37,610 bases of DNA from an uncultured Erysipelotrichaceae bacterium (GTDB lineage: Bacteria; Bacillota_I; Bacilli_A; RF39; UBA660). The notes under the pieces were generated by a model that worked only from the letters and a program-made list of their open reading frames with translations, searched no databases and was not told the DNA's origin. Location of the stretch: contig CADBYH010000014.1 of the NCBI GenBank assembly GCA_902798815.1, positions 1 through 37,610 of the forward strand. The letters are read 5' to 3'. Each line of letters begins with the position of its first letter. Position 1 is the first letter of the stretch. Positions 24,814 to 32,700 of this stretch are shown here, one piece after another. Both the position numbers and the translations under genes were made by a program.

Positions 24814-26925
24814 TTAGTCAACCTTTCTTACAATCTCAAAATCAATTGTTTTATCTGCTTTACTAGCTCTTACAACCTTAACGAGAACTCTTTCACCAAT
24901 AGTATACCTTATTTTGCTCTTTTCTCCAACTAAACATAAATGATCTTCATCAAAATGAAAGAAATCTTTCATATCTCTTATTGGTACAAGACCCTCAACA
25001 AGATTATCTAATTCCACAAACATTCCAAAACTTGTTACAGAAGAAATCATACCTTCATATTCTTCTCCAATATGATTTTCCATATATTCAGCCATTTTCA
25101 TATCTTCAACTTCACGTTCACAATCTACACTAGCCCTTTCTCGCTCTGAAGAATGTTCTGTAACATATACTAATTTTTCTTCCCATTTTTTTATAGTAGC
25201 CATATCTATTTTGCCATCAAACAAATAAGTTCTTAATAATCTATGAACAGTTGTATCAGGATAACGTCTTATAGGAGAAGTAAAATGTGTGTAACAATCA
25301 CTTGCTAAACCATAATGACCTAAATTTTCTGGTTTATAAACAGCTTTTTTCATACATCTCAATAAAAGAGATGACAAAATACTATATTCCTTCTTATCCT
25401 TTAATTGTTCTAAAATATTCTGAATTGAAGTTGGTCTTAAATCCTTTACATCACCTTTAACAGAATATCCTAATCCACTAACATATCCAAGAAAACTTCT
25501 TATTTTTTCCTCCTCTGGATACTCATGAACTCTATAAACAAAAGGTAAGTTCATAAAATAAATATGAGTAGCAACACATTCATTAGCAGCAATCATAAAA
25601 TCCTCGATAAGATTTTCTCCTACGCCTCTTTCTCTTAAAACAATATCAGTTGGAACGCAATTCTCATCAACCAATATCTTAGCTTCTTCTACTCCAAAAT
25701 CAATATACCCTCTTTTTATTTTTGCTTTTCTAAGTATTTTGGCAAGTTCAGCCATAATTCTCAATGACTCCTCATATTCTTCATATCCTTCAGGTATAAC
25801 ATTATTCTCTAAAATACTATTAACTTTCTTATAAGTCATTTGAATTCTTGATTTAATAACACTTGGGAATATTTCATAGTTTAATTGTTTTCCTAGTGAG
25901 TCAAATTCCATTACACAAGAAACAGCTAACCTATCAACATTTGGATTTAAAGAACATATACCATTGGATAATTCATGCGGTAACATAGGAATAACTCTAT
26001 CCACTAAATAAACACTTGTACCTCTATCCATCGCTTCATTATCAAGTGGACTTCCTTCTTTTACATAATAACTTACATCAGCTATATGTACTCCTAATTG
26101 AAAATGTCCATTTGGAAGAAGTTTAATACTAATTGCATCGTCAATATCTTTAGTATCATCACCATCAATAGTAAATATTTCTTCATCACGTAAATCTCTT
26201 CTTCCATGCAAATCATTATCAGTAACCTCCATAGGAATATCTTGTACTTCTCTTTTTACATCCTCTGGAAAATCAACATTAATACTATATTTATAAATAA
26301 TTGAAAGTATATCAACACCAGGATCATTTACATGTCCTATTACTTCAACAACTTTTCCTTCATATCTTCCACTATTATTAAGTTTTTTTCCAAGTTCTAC
26401 AAGAACCTTATGACCATCAACTGAATTCAATCCATTTCCTTTAGGAATTTCAATATTGAGTTTTACTTTACTATCATCCAAAGTAATATGTCCTATTCCT
26501 TTTTCATCATAATTAATGACACCAACAAATCTATCTGTTTTTCTTTTTATAATTCTTAAAACTCGTCCTTCTAATCTATCTAAAGTCATCTTACTCGTAA
26601 TTTCAACAAGAACAAAATCATCATGTATTGCACCATTCATATTATCATGAGAAATATATATATCTTCAGTTAATCCTTCTACTTCTACAAATCCAAACCC
26701 TTTTTTATTAACTCTCATTATACCTTTTTTTAAATGACTATCTTCAAGCATCATATATCTATTTTTATTTGAACAGTATATAACAACATCTTCTTCTAGT
26801 TCCTTTAAAACATCTTCTAATTCTTTAATTTCATCAACAGAAGTAATATTCATTATTTTTTGTATTTCATATATATCAAGAGCCTTATCTGAATTCTTCA
26901 AGATATTTATTAAATCATCCTTCAT
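24814..26925 (-). CDS. rnr: Ribonuclease R
   Basis: A 3'-5' exoribonuclease that degrades structured RNA and, with SmpB-tmRNA, the faulty mRNAs of stalled ribosomes. Order: helix-turn-helix-like N-terminus, cold-shock domains (about 65-200), RNB domain with DGDDTKDIDDA at 254-264 holding the metal-binding Asp residues, and HFTSPIRRYPDTTVHR. A C-terminal S1 domain (about 625-700) starts at GEEYEGMISSVTSFGMFVEL. 703 aa is the usual length. Its place beside secG and smpB marks it as the orthologue of the standard rnr. The ribosome site GAAGGTGG precedes the start. A second family member lies at 9937-12183. Confidence 0.96.
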   Translation of the reverse strand: MKDDLINILKNSDKALDIYEIQKIMNITSVDEIKELEDVLKELEEDVVIYCSNKNRYMMLEDSHLKKGIMRVNKKGFGFVEVEGLTEDIYISHDNMNGAIHDDFVLVEITSKMTLDRLEGRVLRIIKRKTDRFVGVINYDEKGIGHITLDDSKVKLNIEIPKGNGLNSVDGHKVLVELGKKLNNSGRYEGKVVEVIGHVNDPGVDILSIIYKYSINVDFPEDVKREVQDIPMEVTDNDLHGRRDLRDEEIFTIDGDDTKDIDDAISIKLLPNGHFQLGVHIADVSYYVKEGSPLDNEAMDRGTSVYLVDRVIPMLPHELSNGICSLNPNVDRLAVSCVMEFDSLGKQLNYEIFPSVIKSRIQMTYKKVNSILENNVIPEGYEEYEESLRIMAELAKILRKAKIKRGYIDFGVEEAKILVDENCVPTDIVLRERGVGENLIEDFMIAANECVATHIYFMNLPFVYRVHEYPEEEKIRSFLGYVSGLGYSVKGDVKDLRPTSIQNILEQLKDKKEYSILSSLLLRCMKKAVYKPENLGHYGLASDCYTHFTSPIRRYPDTTVHRLLRTYLFDGKIDMATIKKWEEKLVYVTEHSSERERASVDCEREVEDMKMAEYMENHIGEEYEGMISSVTSFGMFVELDNLVEGLVPIRDMKDFFHFDEDHLCLVGEKSKIRYTIGERVLVKVVRASKADKTIDFEIVRKVD

Positions 26926-26979
26926 AGTACCACCTTCTATTATATATTATAATATATAATATATACTTTTTCAAAATAA

Positions 26980-26998
26980 AAAAGGGATTAACCCTTTT
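26980..26998 (-). terminator. Terminator of secG
   Basis: On the minus strand AAAAGGG-TTAAT-CCCTTTT followed by TTTATTTTG. The rnr operon downstream therefore needs its own promoter in the AT-rich stretch 26926-26979, which holds several TATAAT-like boxes. Confidence 0.75.
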
Positions 26999-27003
26999 AA
27001 TAA

Positions 27004-27219
27004 CTATATAAACATTGCTACTAAACAAATTATAAAGAATGATAATCCAAGTACCATTGTAATTCTCGTAATTACAAGTTCTGAACCTCTTTCTTTTCTA
27101 TTAGCAAACAACTCACTTTGACCCCCAGAAATTATTTGAGGACCACCATCAGCCTTACTACTTTGTAACAATACAATAATAATAAGTAAAATTGAAATAA
27201 TTATTAAAGCTATTTTCAT
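27004..27219 (-). CDS. secG: Preprotein translocase subunit SecG
   Basis: A small component of the SecYEG channel. Two TM helices (about 2-20 and 50-70) flank the conserved loop LLQSSKADGGPQIISGGQSELF. An upstream in-frame start at 27252 exists, but TGGAGGA is placed just before the ATG at 27219, giving a normal 71-aa protein. It heads the secG-rnr-capA-smpB block, the arrangement known from Bacillus. Confidence 0.93.
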   Translation of the reverse strand: MKIALIIISILLIIIVLLQSSKADGGPQIISGGQSELFANRKERGSELVITRITMVLGLSFFIICLVAMFI

Positions 27220-27242
27220 ATCGTTCCTCCAACAACAACAAT

Positions 27243-27271
27243 ATATTAACATATTTAGTAAAGTATTGCAA
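27243..27271 (-). promoter_or_regulatory. Promoter of secG
   Basis: TTGCAA (27271-27266), 17-base spacer, TAATAT (27248-27243) with upstream TGT, on the minus strand, directly after the terminator of the type VII operon. Confidence 0.6.
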
Positions 27272-27276
27272 CAAAA

Positions 27277-27302
27277 AAAACCAACTACATAAAGTTGGTT
27301 TT
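27277..27302 (-). terminator. Terminator of the type VII secretion operon
   Basis: A 10-bp perfect stem AAAACCAACT (27277-27286) pairs with 27293-27302, with a T-run on the minus strand. Confidence 0.85.
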
Positions 27303-27324
27303 AAAAGACAATCTATAAACTAAA

Positions 27325-27804
27325 TTATGCTGCTTGTCCGTCTAAAGATCCAGAATCTGAATTTAAATCTCCAGAAAGGTCTGAATCTTGAGTGTTGTAT
27401 GCAGTAGCAACACTGTTAACAATTTCAGATTCTGCAGCTTTTAATCTTGCAGTATAACTTTTTGCAACAGCTTTAACAGAATCAATAAATTTTGTAAGTG
27501 CTGCTTTTACAGCTTCACCTTTAAAAGCAACTTCACTATTTGCATTTTCTAATTGATCTAAATAACCATCAATTTCAGATACATAAGTATCAATTTCATT
27601 TGATACATTTGTTGCAAAAGATGCAGTAACTCCGGCTAAAGTAGCTCCTGATGCTTCAGTATTAAACCATTGCCATGGCGCTAATCCTGGTGCCCATTGT
27701 TGGTTTGCTGTTTCTCCACCAAAACCGCTTGCATCAACTGAAGATGCATTTAATGTATCTCTTTCTCCTGTTTCAATAGTAGCTCCACTCATTGATATTG
27801 ACAT
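27325..27804 (-). CDS. Putative type VII secretion substrate, 159 aa
   Basis: Last gene of the operon, with the best ribosome site of the cluster (AGGAGGT), so probably highly expressed. The first 50 residues are polar with a Trp/Pro patch (QQWAPGLAPWQWF, 36-48). Residues about 55-135 form two long amphipathic, Ala-rich helices joined near 90-97. A YxxxD sequence (YNTQD, 136-140) follows the second helix, as in type VII export signals, then a Ser/Asp/Gly tail. There is no WXG at the helix turn, no signal peptide and no TM. Base composition is less AT-rich than the surrounding genes. I infer an exported structural or effector protein; no toxin domain is visible. Confidence 0.7.
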   Translation of the reverse strand: MSISMSGATIETGERDTLNASSVDASGFGGETANQQWAPGLAPWQWFNTEASGATLAGVTASFATNVSNEIDTYVSEIDGYLDQLENANSEVAFKGEAVKAALTKFIDSVKAVAKSYTARLKAAESEIVNSVATAYNTQDSDLSGDLNSDSGSLDGQAA

Positions 27805-27817
27805 ACTTTCTTACCTC

Positions 27818-28123
27818 CTAATCCGCTTCTATTAGTGCTTCATCCTTATTAGCCATTGCAGCTTGTAAAGAATTTATTTCACTACATAAAATACTATATA
27901 GAGCATCAAATTGCTCTCCTACGTGTTGTGAATCTTTTTGTAAATTTGAAATAAAATTATCTCTTGCTTTACCTTCCCACTCGTTCTCACAACATGTTTG
28001 AATTCCAGAAATATCTTCAACTCTTTCTTTTGCCTTGTCTAAATATTCTGATTTAATATCAGAAAGATATTGTTCAACTCCTGAAGCCTCAAAACCATAC
28101 TCGAAATCTCCAATTGCTGGCAT
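27818..28123 (-). CDS. WXG100-family protein
   Basis: 101-aa helical hairpin protein of the EsxA class. Trp49-Glu50-Gly51 in ENEWEGKARDNF forms the family WXG turn, with helices about 14-45 and 52-90. A Cys pair (44-45) lies right before the turn, unusual for the family. There is no YxxxD in the tail, so it may need a partner that carries the signal, such as the protein from the adjacent gene. A ribosome site of the AAGGAGG type is present. It is the only canonical WXG protein of the operon. Confidence 0.88.
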   Translation of the reverse strand: MPAIGDFEYGFEASGVEQYLSDIKSEYLDKAKERVEDISGIQTCCENEWEGKARDNFISNLQKDSQHVGEQFDALYSILCSEINSLQAAMANKDEALIEAD

Positions 28124-28134
28124 AAAATCCCTCC

Positions 28135-28443
28135 TTAATTGCCAATTTTATCGATATCCCCAATAACCTTAGAAGCTAATTCATCATCTTGGTTCTTATA
28201 TGATTTAACAACACCATCTAAAGCAACGATATAGTTACTAATATTAGTGCGAACTCTAGATAACTGAGAAATAGAAGCATTCAATTTTTTTAAAATAGAT
28301 GCCTTTCCATCACCCTCTAATCCTGAGTTAATTGTATCTCTACAATTAGATAGTCTATTACTCAACGCATTAATATTCTCTTGACAATCAAGTAAATAAA
28401 CTTTCAAAGCATTAATATTATCTTCATTAATTCCAACTGCCAT
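28135..28443 (-). CDS. WXG100-like helical protein without WXG, with YxxxD tail
   Basis: About 102 aa. Two amphipathic helices are separated by GLEGDGKAS, where WXG would be expected but Trp is missing. YKNQD near residue 84 matches YxxxD, so it could be the signal-bearing half of a heterodimer with the WXG100 protein encoded 11 bases downstream. The GTG at 28452 is in frame, but AAGGTG favours the ATG at 28443. There are no TM or signal sequences. Confidence 0.7.
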   Translation of the reverse strand: MAVGINEDNINALKVYLLDCQENINALSNRLSNCRDTINSGLEGDGKASILKKLNASISQLSRVRTNISNYIVALDGVVKSYKNQDDELASKVIGDIDKIGN

Positions 28444-28497
28444 TAACTTCACACCTTATCTAAATATCTTAAACTAAGATTATCATATATTTTTATT

Positions 28498-28516
28498 TAA
28501 CGCAATAGTTGCATTA
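28498..28516 (-). promoter_or_regulatory. Hairpin and candidate internal promoter within the type VII operon
   Basis: The 96-base gap is the largest inside the operon. It holds an 8-bp stem (28498-28505 with 28509-28516, one T-G pair) with a three-base loop and no T-run on the minus strand, hence not a terminator. TTGCGT followed after 17 bases by TAATCT could be an internal promoter for the three last genes. Weak evidence. Confidence 0.3.
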
Positions 28517-28548
28517 TTGATTTACATAATTTTACAAAATCACAACCA

Positions 28549-28851
28549 TTACTTAACTGATAAATTACTTTTTACAACATCATCAACAACTATTTTATTA
28601 ATATCTGCAACACAATTTGCTACCGAATTATTAAATTTATAACAAATTCCATTAATCCAATTTACATATTTAACTGTATCATCAACACAACTATCTATTC
28701 TCTCATAGATATTTCCCCAGTTATAATCATCATATGGAAAATCTGTATATGCGGCATTATTTCTAACATCACATATTTGATTTAAACCCTTTTTTGCCAA
28801 AGGTACTAAATCTCTACTTAAAACCTCAGTATCTATACTTACTTTTGCCAT
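28549..28851 (-). CDS. Type VII operon small protein, 100 aa, unassigned
   Basis: An ESAT-6-sized helical protein that starts MAKVSIDTEVL, like its neighbour's MAKFTMDTTAI. It has YNWGN (43-47) near the middle, so W-G without the normal X spacing, and four cysteines (27, 55, 70, 80) in a pattern that might form disulfides after export. No YxxxD is seen. It lies 8 bases downstream of the 97-aa gene. I cannot assign a family beyond the WXG100-like size and context. Confidence 0.65.
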   Translation of the reverse strand: MAKVSIDTEVLSRDLVPLAKKGLNQICDVRNNAAYTDFPYDDYNWGNIYERIDSCVDDTVKYVNWINGICYKFNNSVANCVADINKIVVDDVVKSNLSVK

Positions 28852-28859
28852 AAAACCTC

Positions 28860-29153
28860 CTAAATTACATCATCTGAACAATTATTTATAGTACTTGCAT
28901 AACGAGAAACATAACTGCTCAAATTACTAATACTTGTAGCTAGAGCCATTGCTGAAACCCTATCACGTGAAACTGATTCAATAAATGTATTTACAGAACC
29001 TGTAACCTTATCACTATCCCAAGTTCCAGCTTTTTGAACGTTTACAAGCTTCTTATACATCTCATCTGCCAAAGAGTAATAATCCTTTGAAATGCTTGAT
29101 AACTCCTCTGCAGCCTTTGTTATAGCTGTAGTATCCATAGTAAATTTAGCCAT
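28860..29153 (-). CDS. WXG100-like protein with degenerate motif
   Basis: 97 aa with two predicted helices (about 10-42 and 52-88) and a turn AGTWDSDKVTG in which Trp45-Asp46-Ser47 stands in for WXG. The N-terminus MAKFTMDTTAITKAAEEL is typical of WXG100 proteins. It overlaps the upstream 108-aa gene by 8 bases. The lack of a C-terminal YxxxD suggests it may pair with another small protein of the operon. Confidence 0.75.
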   Translation of the reverse strand: MAKFTMDTTAITKAAEELSSISKDYYSLADEMYKKLVNVQKAGTWDSDKVTGSVNTFIESVSRDRVSAMALATSISNLSSYVSRYASTINNCSDDVI

Positions 29154-29472
29154 TTTTTTCTTTCTCCCGCCTTTCTATTTCCTCAGCATTTTCAGCATCA
29201 GTAATTGACCAATTTAAGTCATTAATTTTATCAACAGTAGAATTTATTATTGATTCTACATCACTTAATATTGACTCCTCATTTTCAATAAGAAATTGCA
29301 AAAAGTTTGTACCACCACGAACATCATTTACAGAATAGTTAGAATTTTGAATACTTCTAGCAGATTTCATAGTTGAAATTGTTTCTCTTAATGTTCTAGC
29401 AGTATTTCTTGCTCTTCCCAAACAATATTCATATTGTCTTCTGTCATCTTTTAAATCATCAGATCTTGCCAA
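29146..29472 (-). CDS. Type VII operon helical protein, 108 aa, TTG start
   Basis: A highly charged coiled-coil-type protein without membrane segments. GTG at 29481 is in frame but is itself part of the ribosome site GAGGTGA. The TTG at 29472 is properly spaced and gives MARSDDLKDDRR, similar to the MAK starts of its neighbours. Long helices cover about 5-40 and 58-105. It resembles in size and position the small helical partners found in LXG-type loci, but I cannot match it to one. A chaperone or secretion partner is plausible. Confidence 0.65.
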   Translation of the reverse strand: MARSDDLKDDRRQYEYCLGRARNTARTLRETISTMKSARSIQNSNYSVNDVRGGTNFLQFLIENEESILSDVESIINSTVDKINDLNWSITDAENAEEIERREKEKNG

Positions 29473-29482
29473 ATAAATCACC

Positions 29483-29737
29483 TCACATTAATATTATTTT
29501 ACTTCCATTTCTTATATCAGTATTAATAAGTAAAACATCCATAGAATACTTATCTCCTGTATCTCCACTATACAATGAATTAGTTTCATTTGCAACAAAA
29601 TATCCTCCAGATATTTCAGACACAATCTTAGAGACAAGACCAATTATGTTTCCTATCTTTCTATTAACAGGTAAAAACACATCATAACTTTCCTCTAAAA
29701 TTGGAACAACTAATTGTACCAAAACTTTATTCTTCAT
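29483..29737 (-). CDS. YukD/EsaB-like ubiquitin-fold protein
   Basis: Small cytosolic component of type VIIb systems. The 84-aa protein has the pattern of a beta-grasp fold: strand VLVQLVVPILEESYDVFLPVN, helix IGNIIGLVSKIVSEISGG, then strands ending DVLLINTDIRNGSKIILM. ATG at 29737 is preferred over 29755 because the shorter form begins directly with the beta hairpin. It overlaps the end of essC by 11 bases, so translation is coupled. In Bacillus and Staphylococcus such proteins are required for secretion though not secreted themselves. Confidence 0.85.
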   Translation of the reverse strand: MKNKVLVQLVVPILEESYDVFLPVNRKIGNIIGLVSKIVSEISGGYFVANETNSLYSGDTGDKYSMDVLLINTDIRNGSKIILM

Positions 29738-32700
29738 CTTTCTTATCAACTCCATCTACAACATATTTAATAACCATATGATTTCCTTGATAAATTGGAT
29801 AACCAATACATGGGAATACAGTCTTCTTATCTTCCATAGTTAAAGACATAACTCCTAATGATACTTGAGTATCAATACCTTCACCTAACCAAATTCCGAA
29901 AGTATTATTAATATTATCTCTATACCAATCCTCAACTTGAATTAGTTTATATTTATCAGAATCATCAAAATACAAGAAAGTATTATTTTTACACTTAGAA
30001 ACTTGTGAGAATAGAACTTTAAAGTTCTTTTCATACTTAGAAATACTCTTCTTGAAATCAGAAATACCAAGAATAAAGTAAACATGTTTTTCTTTCAAAC
30101 TTGCATCATTACTTGAATTGTTATTTGCCATAATAAATGCTTTTTCTAATTCTTCAGAAGTATATACATCTACTCCCTCTTGAACATTTTTATAAATACT
30201 TAAAGCATCGATAACATGTATTTTTACATTTTCTAGTTTTAACATTTGAGTAATAAGTGCATATACAAAATAAATATGATTCTTTATAGACTTAGCAGCA
30301 ACAAGATTTATCTTTTGTTCTAAGAAGTCATATACATAAACTTCCAAACTGTTTTTTTCAATTCCAATAGGTATACATTCAAGACCTTTTAACTCATGTT
30401 CAACATCTTCAACGTAAACAATTTCTGGTAAAATAGGTATCTTTTTAGCTTTTTTATTTGGATATTTTTCTTGCATTTTTTGTGAGAATTCACGAATAAA
30501 TTGAGTCTTTTCTTCTCTATTACAAATATCTGCTGTTTGGAACTCATAAGCTGTACCACCATCAACAGACACAATACCTCTACCAAAATTATCAACAGGA
30601 ACAAGTCCTTTTGGAGCACCTAATAAATCTCTATAATCGTTTGCATTAGGCATCTTCAAACATATTTTATTTAAGAAGTTTTGAGCAACTCTAGCTCTAA
30701 TAGCATTTTGTTGAGTCGTTGTTACTATGAAAACAATACCATATTTTGCACCATCTCTAAATAATGATGTAAATATATCACCCATTTTTGCATAATTTTC
30801 TTGGAAATTTTCATAATTATTAAGAACTACAACTATAAAAGGATCTTTATTACCTGATAATTTACAGTACTCAGAATAATTTCCACCATATTCTACATAG
30901 TTTTTCTTTCTTGTTTCCAATTCTTTATTAAGCATCTTATACATATTTTCAAGTTTTTGTGCCTCTTCAGTAACAAAAGCGTCTCCAACATGAGGTATTT
31001 TACTCATAATTTTTAATGTCTCTGCACCAAAATCACCAATATAGAAATTGATATCGTCAGGACTAAGTATAGAAGAAAGATAATATATAATTGTTGATGC
31101 TATATTTTCTTTTCCGCAACCAGGAGCACCATATATTAAAACATTTCCATCATTTTTTAAATCAAGTGTTAAAAGTCCTTGTTCCTGTCTTGCAGGAGCA
31201 TCATACTCTCCTATAATTGCCTTTATCTCTATATCTTCTTCCTTTTTTATACTATCCTTATATTTTTCAATAACGTCAGTTAGAAGCATTACTTTAGCAA
31301 GAGAAGGTAACCATAATTTTTGAACAACAAAACCATCATCTTCTGCTATTTTGCTCAAATACTTAACAATATTTGTTAATTGATCACCTAAGTCTTCTTT
31401 TACAACCTCTTGTTTTGGAGTTTCAATTGATTTTTTAGTAACATTACCAAAATTATCAATAAAGGATATAGAATCATCCAACTTTTTAACAATTCTATCA
31501 GTTGGAATATATTTATCTCCTGACCAAGCAGATTGACCAATATCAAAATATTCATCATAACCAACTTGTAAATAGAATCTTCCAGCTTCCTTAATACTTG
31601 CAGCCTCAGGTCGCTTTAACATTTCCATACTATCTGCTTTTGTAGCAACCTTTAAACATACCTTAAATTTAGAGTTTGACCAAATTTGATCATTAACAAC
31701 ACCAGCAGGTTTTTGAGTTGCTAGAATTAAGTGAACTCCAAGAGAACGTCCAATACGAGCCGTAGAAACCAACTCTGCCATAAACTCAGGTTGTTGTGCT
31801 TTTAACTCAGCAAACTCATCGGAAATAATGAATAAATGTGAAACAGGTTCATCAATTAAACCTTCCCTATACAATCTTTGATATTTGTAAATATCCATTG
31901 TACTTTCACCGGTTTGTTCCTTAACCTTATTAAATTGAGCTTGTCTTCTTTTTAACTCACTATTTATTGACACTAAAGTACGATTCATTTCAGCAACATC
32001 AAGGTTTGTTATTGTACCAGCTAAGTGAGGAATTGAAATTCCCATTTCTCTATTTTCAAATGCACCAGTCAATCCTCCACCTTTATAATCGATAAGCACA
32101 AATTGAACTTCTTTAGGATCATAATTAAGTGCCATAGATAAAATATATGTAATAATAAACTCAGATTTACCAGATCCAGTAGAACCTGCTATCAATCCAT
32201 GAGGACCTTCAAATTTTTCATGTAAATCCAAACTAAATATTTCTCCACTAGTATGTACTCCTATAGGAGCAGCAAGTGTGTTCATAGGATCACTTGTTTC
32301 CCAACGATTTCTAATATTTAATTGTTCAATCTTACCAACATTATACATTTGTAGGAATGATAATCCGGATGGTAATTGACTCTCTGCATCTCTTCCTTGT
32401 ACAGGAATATTACCAACAATTCTTCCAACTTGTCTCATATCAAGACCATCAGCATATTCAGCACTAAATTTAACAGTATCTTCTTCTTTTACACGATCAT
32501 TAAACATTCCACTTTCAGCATCATCAATAACTAAGAATTTTTTACATTCATTTGGAATATTACGCATATCATTATCGAATACAAGTAACGAAAACCCTAA
32601 ATTAAATTGATTTTCCAATAAATCCTGAATAAATTTATAATTTCTTATAGATTTAAAATTATCAGTTACAATCAAATAATATGATTCAAACAGTTTATAC

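Noticed and set aside
27325..29472. LXG polymorphic toxin and immunity genes in the type VII operon
   Set aside because: No long LXG protein or toxin domain is present; all small products are below 160 residues and mostly helical.
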